Notes under the pieces: model-generated
Database searches by the model: none
Seen by the model: only the letters and a program-made list of their open reading frames with translations
Told to the model about the DNA's origin: nothing
Made by a program: the position numbers and the translations under genes
Assembly (NCBI RefSeq): GCF_008974225.1
Contig: NZ_BKZR01000062.1
Coordinates: 1-14,264, forward strand
DNA from: Weizmannia acidilactici
GTDB lineage: Bacteria; Bacillota; Bacilli; Bacillales; Bacillaceae_C
Reading direction: 5' to 3'
Length of the DNA: 14,264 nucleotides
Shown: piece after piece, positions 5,882-14,264 of the stretch
Layout of the letters: every line of letters starts with the position of its first letter
Numbering within the stretch: position 1 is the stretch's first letter

Positions 5882-8371
5882 TTACCCTTCCCGCAGGCAA
5901 TTATAAAAAGTTTCCATCGCCAATTTGTTGTACCGCCTGTAATCAAACGGCTCTGAAGCCAGTTCTCCGCCGCGTTCCAGCACCGCAAGCATCCCTTTTT
6001 CGAGCCCGTTTATACTGTTTTCAACAAGGAGGCCGTACTTGCCGCCCTCGAGCACGGTCCGGTTGGCGACGATATCTGTCGCAATGATTTTCATGCCGAG
6101 CGTCATCGCTTCAAGCAGAACCATCGGCTGCCCTTCGTAATGCGAAGACAGGACAAAACAATCGCATCGGCGCAAAAGCGGAAAAGGATGTTCGATCTGC
6201 CCCAAAAGGAAAGCAGCATCCCCAATGCCCAGACTGTCGATTAACGACTGGAGCTCCTCTTTCAGCGGGCCCTGGCCGAGGATGAGCAAACGGCTTACCG
6301 GATGTTTCGCATAGACATTGGCAAAAGCCCGGATCAGCCTGTCCTGCCCTTTCTCAGGTGACAGCCTGCCCATATTGACGAAATGGTAACGGTCTTTCTC
6401 GGGAATAAACGTGATTTCTCCCCCCATTTCCATTTGATACTGCGGGCGCTTCTCCTCCATCTTAAAGATGCGCTCCGGTTGAATCGAATTCATCACATAG
6501 TAAAATTTTTCCATCGGGGCATATTTCGATAAACGTTCACGGTTCAGCTCCATTGTCCCTTTTGAAACACTTACAAGCTTGTCAAAATCGTTATAGACCG
6601 TAAACAGCCCCCTCAAATTAATATAGTGCGGCATCTTCCCGTTTATAGTTTTACGGCTTTCGGAAAGCAGGTCATTGTGCATAAAACAAATTTTCTTTTT
6701 TGCTTCTGCCGGAAGAAGATGTTTCGCCCAATACAGGCTATAGCCGCTGAAATCGATGACATAATCAAATGCCGTGCGCCCGAATAAACGCCGGTGTTCG
6801 CGTTTGTACGCCCGGTGCGGATAAAGCTTTTGCTCAAGCCGGCCGCGCTTTCCAAAATGGTGGATCCATTTATCCCGGTACACTTCGGGAAGCGTGTACA
6901 GCGGAAGCCCGGGCTTAAACAACAGGCGGACAGCAGGATGGATCTTCGCGATGTTTTTCAGCACTTCCTGTGAACGCGGATAGCCGCTGAAACAGCTGAC
7001 GTCATAACGGCTGTGGTCAAGATTATTCATTAAATTGATAAAAGAGGAAGTGATCCCGTTATCTTTTAATCCACCCGGATAAATCAGGATTTTTTCTTTT
7101 CCCGTATTTAAATGATCCAATACCTTTACATCGCCGGTTTCGCCATGAAAAATAAAACGGATAATCCGCTCCGTTGCATTCCCGTCCTCATACAACACAA
7201 ACGCCTGCTTAGCTGCTTCATACCGTTCCCTGTACTGTTCCTGTAAATCCCCAATCTGCGGGAGCGCCTTTACAACATCCCTCACATGGGAAAATACGGG
7301 GCCCGGCAGTTCCTCAAATTTAAAATAACAACCACGTTCTTCTTTATAGCGCTCTGCATCCGGCACATAAAACAATATCGGCCTGTTTGTCACAAGAAAA
7401 TCAAAGAAAATGCTGGAGTAATCGGTCACCAGCACATCGACGCCTGCAAGCAGTTCATTTGTATCAAACGAATCGGGTACAAGCCTGTTCCGGAGGGCCG
7501 GTAGTTTTGCCGATTCCCCGTAAAGATACGGGTGGACTTTCAGCAGGAAATTGTATGCATCGCCTGCTTCCCGCACGAGCACAAAAAAATCTTCCATAAT
7601 CTTTTCGGCATCATTTTCCACATGTGATACATCTTCCCCTTTCCATGTCGGGGCATAAAGAACCGTTTTTTTCTCAGGATCAAGCTTTAAACCGAGACTT
7701 CTCAATTCCTCCCTGACTTTCCTAGCTTCGGTCCGGATTGTCAAATCGATGCGCGGGTAACCTGTTTCAAGAATCCTGCCCCCGTAAAGCCCTTTTAATT
7801 TGTAACTGTCCGTATACATTTTTGTCGTATGCGGATTCGGGCTCAGCAAATAATCCGCGCTCAAAAAATTGCGCACGACATTTTGCGAATGCGCAGGATT
7901 TCCCGGAATGTCAAACCCCATGCGTTTCAGCGGCGTCCCATGCCAAGTATTGATATAAATCTGGCCCGGTTTCGGGGAAAAAAACGATTGGAACGTCGCA
8001 TTGTTAATCAAATACCCGGATGAGGCGAGCGCCTTTAAGTAGCTTTTCGAATTCCGCCTGACAAATTTCACATTCGGGCGGTTGCGGTATTTTGCAATCA
8101 CCGGTCCGGCCGCGGCGAAATCGCTGAATGACCAAATATGTATGAAATCCTGATAATCCGGATGATCAAGCAGATATTTAAAAATGGCATACGGATTATC
8201 CGTTATCCCGGCGCCATCCCGGCATTCGTAAAAAATGGCCCGCTTGTTGATGCCGAGCCGTTCGTAATAACCGGCATACTGGCAGGCAAGGCGGTGGTTC
8301 TCTTTCAGCAGGTAACGGCCGATGGGCTGCACCAAAAATTTAGCGCCTTTTTTAAAAATTTTCTTTTTCAT
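5882..8371 (-). CDS. TagF-like glycerophosphotransferase fused to GT4 glycosyltransferase
   Basis: An 829-residue two-domain enzyme for cell-surface polymers. Residues about 10-410 match the CDP-glycerol glycerophosphotransferase family (TagB/TagF type of teichoic acid synthesis), with NTWHGTPLKRMG at 141-152, the His-Pro pair at 280-281 and VTDYSS at 315-320. Residues about 425-825 are a GT-B family 4 glycosyltransferase, with NMGRLSPEKGQ at 666-676 and the EX7E motif at Glu746 and Glu754 (HYEGQPMVLLEA). It therefore probably adds both polyol-phosphate and sugar units to a teichoic acid-like or other wall polymer, at the inner membrane face; the basic N-terminus may help membrane binding. 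I choose the ATG at 8371 because AAGGGG lies 9 bases upstream; a TTG three codons earlier abuts that site. The gene is alone, not inside a tag cluster, so the polymer is unknown. Confidence 0.85.
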   Translation of the reverse strand: MKKKIFKKGAKFLVQPIGRYLLKENHRLACQYAGYYERLGINKRAIFYECRDGAGITDNPYAIFKYLLDHPDYQDFIHIWSFSDFAAAGPVIAKYRNRPNVKFVRRNSKSYLKALASSGYLINNATFQSFFSPKPGQIYINTWHGTPLKRMGFDIPGNPAHSQNVVRNFLSADYLLSPNPHTTKMYTDSYKLKGLYGGRILETGYPRIDLTIRTEARKVREELRSLGLKLDPEKKTVLYAPTWKGEDVSHVENDAEKIMEDFFVLVREAGDAYNFLLKVHPYLYGESAKLPALRNRLVPDSFDTNELLAGVDVLVTDYSSIFFDFLVTNRPILFYVPDAERYKEERGCYFKFEELPGPVFSHVRDVVKALPQIGDLQEQYRERYEAAKQAFVLYEDGNATERIIRFIFHGETGDVKVLDHLNTGKEKILIYPGGLKDNGITSSFINLMNNLDHSRYDVSCFSGYPRSQEVLKNIAKIHPAVRLLFKPGLPLYTLPEVYRDKWIHHFGKRGRLEQKLYPHRAYKREHRRLFGRTAFDYVIDFSGYSLYWAKHLLPAEAKKKICFMHNDLLSESRKTINGKMPHYINLRGLFTVYNDFDKLVSVSKGTMELNRERLSKYAPMEKFYYVMNSIQPERIFKMEEKRPQYQMEMGGEITFIPEKDRYHFVNMGRLSPEKGQDRLIRAFANVYAKHPVSRLLILGQGPLKEELQSLIDSLGIGDAAFLLGQIEHPFPLLRRCDCFVLSSHYEGQPMVLLEAMTLGMKIIATDIVANRTVLEGGKYGLLVENSINGLEKGMLAVLERGGELASEPFDYRRYNKLAMETFYNCLREG

Positions 8372-8492
8372 CCCAAACAACCCCTTCGCACATAGATCAT
8401 GCCTATAGGTTGCCCAATTACACGCCGGTTTATATCACCGTGCGGGTGAAAAAGCGGTTTTTAAAAAAGGCTGTTCCGCAGATCAACAAACA

Positions 8493-8538
8493 AAGAAAAC
8501 CCGTTGGGAATCATAACGTTCCCTATACGGGTTTTCTT
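8493..8538 (-). terminator. Terminator of the ssu operon (bidirectional hairpin)
   Basis: A perfect 12-bp stem, AAGAAAACCCGT (8493-8504) with ACGGGTTTTCTT (8527-8538), is extended by GGGAA/TTCCC. On the minus strand it is followed by TGTTTGTTG and includes TTTTCTTT, and it lies about 40 bp after the ssuB stop. The plus strand can also form it. It derives from an IS end (see the repeat entry). Confidence 0.7.
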
Positions 8539-8570
8539 GTTTCAAATGGGCTTTTAGGATTAGCCCTACC
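8493..8570 (+). repeat. Decayed second copy of the IS 3' end
   Basis: ACGGGTTTTCTTGTTTC then ATGGGCTTTTAGGATTAGCCC (8527-8566) aligns with the hairpin right arm and IS end at 302-340 (ACGGGTTTTCTTGTTTA then ATGGCTTTTGGGACAGCCC) with few differences. No transposase sequence remains beside it. It is most simply a relic of an old insertion, with only the terminal hairpin conserved. Confidence 0.6.
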
Positions 8571-8578
8571 TTACCGTA

Positions 8579-9343
8579 TTAAAATTTTCCGATTGCTTTT
8601 CGTCTGTCGTATTGCTGAAAACCGGGATTTAAAATTTCCCCGAGAATTCCTTCCGTGTAAGCTGCAAAAGCCGGCTGCGTACGGATGCGCGGACGCGGAA
8701 GGCTGATCGCCTTATCCATTTTGACTTCGCCATCCGCAAGCAGGATCACACGGTCAGCGAGGCGAACCGCTTCCTCTACATCATGTGTCACCAGAATTGC
8801 GGTAAATTGGTTTTTGATCCAAACCTCCTCAATCAAGTTCTGCATTTCCATCCTCGTTAATGCATCCAGCGCGCCGAGCGGTTCATCCAGCAAAAGCAGC
8901 TCTGGCTCGTGGATCAATGCACGGGCAAGCGCCACCCGCTGCTTCTGCCCGCCGGAAAGGAACTGCGGATAATGCTTCGCCTTATCTTCCAGCCCGACGC
9001 TCCGCAAAGCTTCCATTGCTTTATCCTTAAAGCCGCCTGTTAAGCCGAGGTCGATGTTGTCTATCACTTTTTTCCATGGCAGAAGCCGCCCGTCCTGGAA
9101 CATCATGCGAGCCCGGCCGTTTGTGCCTGCCACCTTTTCCCCGTTTTGGGTAATGGTGCCTTCCGTCGGCTGTTCGAGCCCGGCGATCAGGCGGAGTAGC
9201 GTGCTTTTCCCGCACCCGCTTTTTCCGACAACCGCCACAAATTCCCCTTTTGCAATTTGCAAATTGATGTCTTTTAACACATGGAGATCCCCGTAAGCTT
9301 TCCCGACATGTTCCGCTTTTAACACAAATTGTTCTTCTTTCAC
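8579..9343 (-). CDS. ssuB: Sulfonate ABC transporter ATP-binding protein
   Basis: A 254-residue ABC ATPase that powers uptake of aliphatic sulfonates (or a related taurine/nitrate-type substrate). Visible motifs are Walker A GKSGCGKS at 40-47, the Q-loop Gln83 (MFQDGRLLPW, the wording typical of SsuB/TauB/NrtD), signature LSGGQ at 129-133, Walker B LLLLD with Glu154, D-loop (GALD) and the switch His187. Length is normal. The start is GTG with GGGAG 7 bases upstream. It is the last gene of a three-gene operon, 18 bp after ssuC, followed by a terminator. No SsuD monooxygenase is in the operon. Family is certain; the sulfonate substrate follows from the three-gene set. Confidence 0.88.
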   Translation of the reverse strand: MKEEQFVLKAEHVGKAYGDLHVLKDINLQIAKGEFVAVVGKSGCGKSTLLRLIAGLEQPTEGTITQNGEKVAGTNGRARMMFQDGRLLPWKKVIDNIDLGLTGGFKDKAMEALRSVGLEDKAKHYPQFLSGGQKQRVALARALIHEPELLLLDEPLGALDALTRMEMQNLIEEVWIKNQFTAILVTHDVEEAVRLADRVILLADGEVKMDKAISLPRPRIRTQPAFAAYTEGILGEILNPGFQQYDRRKAIGKF

Positions 9344-9361
9344 GTTTCCACTCCCTTCCGC

Positions 9362-10135
9362 TTAAGCCGTCTGTTTTCTCCAGCGCAGCCATTTATTTTC
9401 AAAAAATTTCGCAACCATGTCCGATACTTTTCCGAGAATGGCGTAAATCACAATGCTGAGCACGATGACATCCATCTGCATAAACTCACGGGCATTCATG
9501 GACATATAGCCGATACCGGAATTCGAGGCGATCGTTTCCGCTACAATGAGCGTCGTCCACATCACGCCGAGCGCATAGCGAATTCCGACCAAAATAGAAG
9601 ATAACGCACCCGGAAAGATAACTTGAAAAAACAGCGACATCCCGTTCAACCCATAGGCTTTTCCCATTTCAATCAACCCTTTGTCAACTGACTTAATACC
9701 ATGGTACGTATTGATATAAACCGGAAATAAAACCCCGAGCGCAACGAGGAAAATTTTTGATGTTTCATCGATCCCGAACCATAAAATGACAAGCGGAATC
9801 AAGGCAAGATGGGGGATGTTGCGTAGCATTTGTATGGAAGAATCAATCAGAAGATCGGATATTTTAAATATCCCGTTTAAAATGCCAAGCGCAAACCCTA
9901 TGGACCCCCCGATGAGAAAACCCATCAGCGCCCGGTAAAGGCTGATACCGATGTTTTGCGCCAGTTCGCCGGATGCCGCAAGCCCGATCCCAGCTTTCAC
10001 AACCGAAACGGGCGAAGGCAGGATATTCACCGGAATGGCGCCGGCCGTGCACAACACCTGCCACACGGCCACAAGCAGAACCGGTATTGCCCACGGGATC
10101 GCACGCGCCGCCCATTTCTTTTCTTTCTGCATCAT
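9362..10135 (-). CDS. ssuC: Sulfonate ABC transporter permease
   Basis: A 257-residue inner-membrane permease of the SsuC/TauC/NrtB type, with about six hydrophobic helices (first near residues 10-30, WAIPVLLVAVWQVL). The cytoplasmic coupling (EAA) loop is MGKAYGLNGMSLFFQVIFPG, around residues 155-180, which docks on SsuB. I start at the ATG at 10135, 5 bases after GGGAGG; another ATG follows directly at 10132. A GTG further up overlaps the ribosome binding site and is unlikely. The ribosome binding site touches the ssuA stop (TAGGGAGG), so the two are probably translationally coupled. Confidence 0.87.
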   Translation of the reverse strand: MMQKEKKWAARAIPWAIPVLLVAVWQVLCTAGAIPVNILPSPVSVVKAGIGLAASGELAQNIGISLYRALMGFLIGGSIGFALGILNGIFKISDLLIDSSIQMLRNIPHLALIPLVILWFGIDETSKIFLVALGVLFPVYINTYHGIKSVDKGLIEMGKAYGLNGMSLFFQVIFPGALSSILVGIRYALGVMWTTLIVAETIASNSGIGYMSMNAREFMQMDVIVLSIVIYAILGKVSDMVAKFFENKWLRWRKQTA

Positions 10136-10145
10136 CTGCACCTCC

Positions 10146-11102
10146 CTATTTCAAAACCGCATCCTGGACATTTACTTTCTTCGGAACGACTTTTAATTCG
10201 TAAAATAAATCAGCGATCGATTGCTGTTCTTTCAAGATGGTATCCGAAATTTTGCTGAAGCCGTATACGCGCCGTTCAACCGCTGTTTGTACTGTCTTCT
10301 TATCCATTTTCAGTTCTCCGGCAAGTTTATTAACCAGTTCGCTGTGGTGGTTGTTTGCCCATTCCATTGCTTTTTCCGTTTCCTCCAAAACCGCATCCGT
10401 CACTTTTTTATGCGATTCGGCGTAGCTTTTTGATGCAATAATGAAATCCCGGTCGGTCGTCAATCCTTCGCCGCTTACAAGCATTTTTGCACCCGCATTC
10501 ACCTGTGCGGAAGCAGTGTAAGGATCCCAAACCGCCCATGCATCGACATTGCCTTTTTCAAACGCGATCCGCGCTTCTGAAGGATCTAAATAAACCGGGG
10601 TTATATCTTTCAATGACAAGCCCGCCTTTTGCAGAGCTTTTACAACAAGGTAATGGGAACTGGACCCTTTCGAAAAAGCGACCTTCTTCCCTTTTAAATC
10701 CGAGATGGACTTGATTGAAGAATTTTTAGGGACAAGAATACCGCTCCCTTTTGCTTTCGAATGACCGACCCCGACATAGACAATTTTGTAACCGGAAGCC
10801 TGTGCGGTAATCGGCGGAATATCCCCGGTACGTCCATAGTCAATGCTGCCCGCGTTCAGTGCCTCAATGAGAGCGGAACCGTCCTGGAATTGTTTCCATT
10901 CGACTTTATAGCCCATTTCCTTCAGGCGCTTGTCCAATTCACCGAGTGATTTTGTAATATGTAGCGGGTCGCCCTTTTGGTAGCCGATGCGGATCGTTTT
11001 CCTGTTTGAGGAGCTGCTCGAATCCGAACCGCATCCGGCCAGGGCGGAAACAGCAACAAGCAAAAATGCCAGCAGTAAAACAAGCGGTCTCTTTCTTTTC
11101 AC
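10146..11102 (-). CDS. ssuA: Sulfonate ABC transporter substrate-binding lipoprotein
   Basis: A 318-residue extracellular lipoprotein that binds the substrate and delivers it to SsuC. A basic start (KRKRP), a hydrophobic stretch and the lipobox ALAGC with Cys24 show a type II signal peptide; a serine-rich linker follows. The rest matches the SsuA/TauA/NMT1-like fold, with KTIRIGYQKGDPLH at the first strand and GSIDYGRTGDIPP, the usual binding-pocket region. I choose a GTG start at 11102 with AAGGAAGAAGGG 6 bases upstream; this gives a normal signal peptide, while the longer frame adds 17 residues before it. First gene of the ssuACB operon. The stop is TAG, directly used as part of the ssuC ribosome binding context. 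Confidence 0.87.
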   Translation of the reverse strand: MKRKRPLVLLLAFLLVAVSALAGCGSDSSSSSNRKTIRIGYQKGDPLHITKSLGELDKRLKEMGYKVEWKQFQDGSALIEALNAGSIDYGRTGDIPPITAQASGYKIVYVGVGHSKAKGSGILVPKNSSIKSISDLKGKKVAFSKGSSSHYLVVKALQKAGLSLKDITPVYLDPSEARIAFEKGNVDAWAVWDPYTASAQVNAGAKMLVSGEGLTTDRDFIIASKSYAESHKKVTDAVLEETEKAMEWANNHHSELVNKLAGELKMDKKTVQTAVERRVYGFSKISDTILKEQQSIADLFYELKVVPKKVNVQDAVLK

Positions 11103-11238
11103 TTTTTTCCCTTCTTCCTTTTTAAAGTTAAGCAAAATTGCCCAATATGGCATGCATGTTTTTCACAAGGCCGTATAATTCCCCCGGAACTTGTGAGTCC
11201 CTTGGGAACGATATTTCTCGTGATTTTTTCGTAATGGT

Positions 11239-12798
11239 TTAGCGTCCGGACTGCCCGGCGATTTTCTGCAGCCCCATTTCCTGTTTCAGACGGATGCGCT
11301 GGATTTTTCCGGTTGGGCCGACTGGCAGTTCTTCTGCAAATTTGATTTTTGACGGGCATTTATAGCTCGATAAAGACCGGCGGCAATGCTCCATCACCGC
11401 TTCTTCCAACGCTTTTAATGAAGCCGGGTCGTCGTTTTCCGGCACAATGCAGGCGGCTACCTGCTCGCCGTATTTCGGGTCAGGCACACCGATGACCGCC
11501 ACCTGGTGCACGCCAGGCAGCCCACGGATCACCTCTTCAACCTCATACGGGCTGATCTTTTCACCACCGCGGTTAATCAGCTCTTTTTTTCGCCCTACGA
11601 TGAAGACGTATCCTTCTTCATTCACATAACCGACATCGCCGGTATGGAACCAGCCGTCCCGGAAATCGTCCTAGTTTTCGGCCTTCACATATTCCGTAAT
11701 GATATTTTTGCCGCGGATCACAATTTCTCCGACCGTTTTCGGCGGAAGATGCTGCCCGGATTCATCGGAAATGGCGAGTTCCACCCCAACCGGGATGCCT
11801 ACCGAACCAAGTACCCGTTTTTCCGGCGGAAGCGGATTTACACAAATTTGACTGGCCGCTTCCGTCATCCCGTACGACTCAATGATTGGAATGCCGAATT
11901 CCTGCTCAAAACGCCGCGCATGCAAAATCGGCAGCTGCGCGGATGCTGAGCGCACAAACCGCAGATGATCCGGAATTTCTTTGGGTTTTTCGATATTTAA
12001 AATAATGGAAATCACCGCAGGCACGGCTGATATCCATGTAATTTTTTCTTCACAAACCGTTTTCCAAAACTTCGAGGCGCTGAATTTCGACTCTAACACG
12101 ATTTTTCCGCCCGAAAGCAGCGTCGACAGGACAGCTACCACTTCCGCATTAATATGGAAAAGCGGCAGGAAGCAATACGTAATATCATCCGAAGTCAGCC
12201 GGTGGGAGGCAATAATGTTTTGGGCCGCCGCAAACACTTGGTCATGGGTAAGCCCGACCGCTTTCGGGCTGCCGGTTGTTCCTGATGTATAGAGCAGAAT
12301 GGCAATTTGATCTCCAGCGGGTTCCCTGCTCTTCCGAACGATTGCAGCACCCTGGTTTTTTCTCTCCTCCCATGTGCCTTCGCTTCTTACAAACCAATGA
12401 AAATTCTGCATTTTTTCATCCGCTACAAAAAGATTTTTAAGAGAACTTTCGCCGTTTAAAAGTTCATCCGCATGAACACCGCGCGCAATACCGTAAACCG
12501 GCCGGCAGCGGTTGACAAACGCCCGCAGCTCATACGCCGGCATTTCCGGATTTACCGGGCAGACTGTTGCCCCGTAGCCGATCACCGCCATATAGGCGGC
12601 CGCAAAAGTATAGGAATTCGGAAGGCTGAGCAAGATCCGGTCGCCGGGCTGTACGCCCGCCGCTGCGAGATCGCTTTGTATTTTTGCAATATCCCCCTGT
12701 AATTCATGTGTCGAATACCAGCGCCCGGCATCTTTGATCAATGGTTTATCCGGGCCAGTTAACAAATCGTCCAGTCTTTCTATTAAATAAGACATCAT
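11239..12798 (-). pseudogene. AMP-forming acyl-CoA synthetase, interrupted by TAG
   Basis: A 519-codon ANL-superfamily gene (carboxylate + ATP + CoA to acyl-CoA) broken by one TAG at codon 376 (11671-11673). Before it stand the P-loop YTSGTTGSPK at 170-179, the LPLFHINAE segment at 211-219 and ESYGMTEA at 307-314; the text NPLPPEKRVLGSVG recalls the AAE3/Pcs60 (oxalyl-CoA synthetase) branch, an impression only. In the same frame after the stop come DDFRDGWFHTGDVGYV (the TGD motif), the hinge GRKKELINRGGEKISP at 402-417 and catalytic Lys498 in PTGKIQR. So only the one codon spoils an otherwise complete gene; without it the C-terminal catalytic lid is lost. The start is ATG 5 bases after AGGAG (a second ATG follows). 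It begins 17 bp after the acyltransferase stop, so the two form an operon. No clear terminator follows. Confidence 0.85.
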
Positions 12799-12815
12799 AC
12801 CAGCTCCTAAAATCA

Positions 12816-13994
12816 TTAAATTTGTTGCTTGTCCGGCACCTGTACCGTTTTGGCGCGGACCGGAAATTTCGATTTCCTGCCGATGCAGTAGGACAAAATC
12901 GGAGTTTTATAGAAAATGTACGCAATCAGCATGGAAGAAAAATAAACAAATAAAATGCCAAACGGCAGGGACCCGTAAAACAGCCATTTGTTTCCAGCCA
13001 AATGAGGCATCATGTATTTGCCCATCACATATAAAGAAAACGGCTGCACCAAATACATGCCGAACGAGGTTTGAGAAGCTGTCATCACAAAGCAGCTGAA
13101 TAGCTTCCACTTCCTCTCTGTGCGCCGTTTTGCCCACAACCTCCCAAGATACAGTACGAGCGCCACCACAAGGAGGGCCCATGGGAGATAGACCGGCTGG
13201 TGCACAGACTGGGCTTTATGGTCGCTTTCATGCAAAATAAAGCGGTTCAGGTAGTAATGGATCCACATCATGACCAAACTGGCACAGAATATGCTTGTTA
13301 AAAAACGAGCATGTTCTTCAATAAATTTGACAATTTTATCGTAATGGCAGGCAGCAATTCCCCCGGCAATAAAATAGCATTGGTACGTCAGCACAAATAC
13401 GCCATAATTCGCGAAAAGATAAGGCCAATGGGAAGTGTCCAGATGAGGTATTCCAAACTTGAAAAACGCTGTCATTGCAAGCTGGAGATACGCGCTCCAG
13501 AGAAAAATCTGCATGTGGTATTTTTCGAATTTGCGCAAACCGTGCAGCATCAGCGGAAAGATCATGTACAGCTGCAGCGTCACCAACACATAATAAATGT
13601 AAAACTGATCTCCGTGGATCAGGGAAACCATTAAAGTTTTTACAAAGTTGAAAAAAGACCCGTGCAGATTTATCGAAGAAGCGGCACTTCTAAAAAGAAT
13701 ATAGGCAATATTCCAAAATACATAAGGAATCATCGTGAAAAACAGGCGTTTTTTCCAAAAAGCCACAGTTTGGAAATCGCGCCGGTAATACGTTATAAAC
13801 AGCACCAGCCCGGTAATAAACATAAATGCCATTCGCATGACATGCATGGAAGAATGCACGGCGGACATCGCAAGAAATTCCACTGTCCAGTCTTCCAACC
13901 GGCTGTCGTAAATGGACATCGTGTGGACAGACAGTACACAGAGCATAATGAAGCCGCGCATAAAGTCGATCTCATATAAATGGATTTTTTTCAA
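12816..13994 (-). CDS. Membrane acyltransferase, acyltransferase-3 family
   Basis: A 392-residue integral membrane protein of the acyltransferase-3 (OafA/WecH-like) family, which moves acyl groups, often acetyl, onto surface sugars or lipids. It starts with YEIDFMRGFIMLCVLSVHT, holding the family Arg13 and His24 in the first helix, and has about ten hydrophobic helices up to residue 370, ending in a basic tail. Length is normal. The start is TTG with AAGGGGG about 11 bases upstream; no in-frame ATG is near. It is the first gene of an operon with the acyl-CoA synthetase downstream, which could supply its acyl donor. The acceptor cannot be read from the sequence. Confidence 0.85.
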   Translation of the reverse strand: MKKIHLYEIDFMRGFIMLCVLSVHTMSIYDSRLEDWTVEFLAMSAVHSSMHVMRMAFMFITGLVLFITYYRRDFQTVAFWKKRLFFTMIPYVFWNIAYILFRSAASSINLHGSFFNFVKTLMVSLIHGDQFYIYYVLVTLQLYMIFPLMLHGLRKFEKYHMQIFLWSAYLQLAMTAFFKFGIPHLDTSHWPYLFANYGVFVLTYQCYFIAGGIAACHYDKIVKFIEEHARFLTSIFCASLVMMWIHYYLNRFILHESDHKAQSVHQPVYLPWALLVVALVLYLGRLWAKRRTERKWKLFSCFVMTASQTSFGMYLVQPFSLYVMGKYMMPHLAGNKWLFYGSLPFGILFVYFSSMLIAYIFYKTPILSYCIGRKSKFPVRAKTVQVPDKQQI

Positions 13995-14148
13995 CGAAAA
14001 ACATTCCCCCTTTTCTTTTATTGCCGGCTGACTTTTCTTCTACTTTAGCAACGTTTTCTTAATTTATTATTAATGAACCAATTGATTCTTTAAATCTTTA
14101 TTGAGAAAGTTCAAATAGGAGGTTTTCAAATCCGAACAATATATGTTA

Positions 14149-14177
14149 TTGACTTTTTAATATTCGTATTTTATGCT
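14149..14177 (+). promoter_or_regulatory. Possible outward plus-strand promoter
   Basis: TTGACT (14149-14154), 17 bp, TATGCT (14172-14177): a good sigma-A match pointing out of the right edge, divergent from the acyltransferase gene. The stretch is very AT-rich, so chance matches are likely, and no plus-strand gene begins before the window ends. Confidence 0.4.
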
Positions 14178-14264
14178 TTTGTTATCTATAAAAAACTGTA
14201 AGCATAAGGTTTCAACTTCAAAATAGCGGGAATATAATTATGTAACTGTTTTTTAATTTTATAA

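Noticed and set aside
11103..11238. S-box riboswitch, T-box or CymR site upstream of ssuA
   Set aside because: The gap is too short for an S-box plus terminator, and the conserved motifs are not visible; only a short GTCCC/GGGAC palindrome is present.
3682..11673. Amber codon reassignment in this organism
   Set aside because: TAG ends ssuA and the hydroxyacid dehydrogenase at the expected family C-termini, so it functions as a stop; two nonsense lesions are simpler.
1..14264. CRISPR arrays, tRNA or rRNA genes
   Set aside because: No regularly spaced identical repeats with unique spacers, and no tRNA-like cloverleaf or rRNA sequence was recognised by eye.

Overview
The window looks like chromosome of a Bacillaceae species. 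The L-lactate dehydrogenase closely resembles the enzyme I remember from Bacillus (Heyndrickxia) coagulans, and GTG/TTG starts, AAGGAGG ribosome binding sites and U-tract terminators fit low-GC Firmicutes. The species is inferred from memory, not from a search. Every gene I can support on the minus strand reads leftward; the only plus-strand coding sequence is a decayed transposase end at the left edge.

Layout from left to right: (1) 1-345, the 3' end of an IS1182-like transposase, frameshifted and shortened, with its terminal hairpin and IS end. (2) 558-1863, ldh with a terminator, a leader of about 280 nt, an extended -10 promoter and a perfect Rex operator (TTGTGA-N6-TCACAA). (3) 2051-2408, a compact unit of promoter, c-di-GMP-I (GEMM-I) riboswitch, 38-codon SinI-like anti-repressor gene and terminator. 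(4) 2545-4320, a secreted protein with three cadherin-like beta-sandwich domains, broken by one in-frame TAG. (5) 4371-5727, a D-2-hydroxyacid dehydrogenase with an upstream gap holding a terminator and five 21-bp tandem repeats. (6) 5822-8371, a large fusion of a TagF-like glycerophosphotransferase domain and a GT4 glycosyltransferase. (7) 8493-11102, an ssuA-ssuC-ssuB sulfonate ABC importer operon, whose terminator appears to come from a decayed IS end. (8) 11239-13994, an operon of a membrane acyltransferase and an AMP-forming acyl-CoA ligase, the ligase also broken by one in-frame TAG. A plausible plus-strand promoter lies at the far right edge.

The most interesting unit is the riboswitch with the small SinI-like gene. 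All GEMM-I landmarks are visible: a GAAA tetraloop hairpin, the conserved GCAAAGCC segment, and an 11-nt-receptor-like internal loop. The aptamer ends 7 nt before the AAGGAGG of a SinI-family micro-ORF, with no terminator between. This suggests that c-di-GMP acts on translation of an antagonist of the biofilm repressor SinR, a direct second-messenger input to the Sin switch. It is next to a putative surface adhesin-like gene. I do not know of this arrangement being described, but could not search.

The second theme is the pair of genes each interrupted by a single TAG at a place where homology simply continues. TAG is also the normal stop of ssuA and of the hydroxyacid dehydrogenase, so independent nonsense mutation or sequence error is more likely than codon reassignment.
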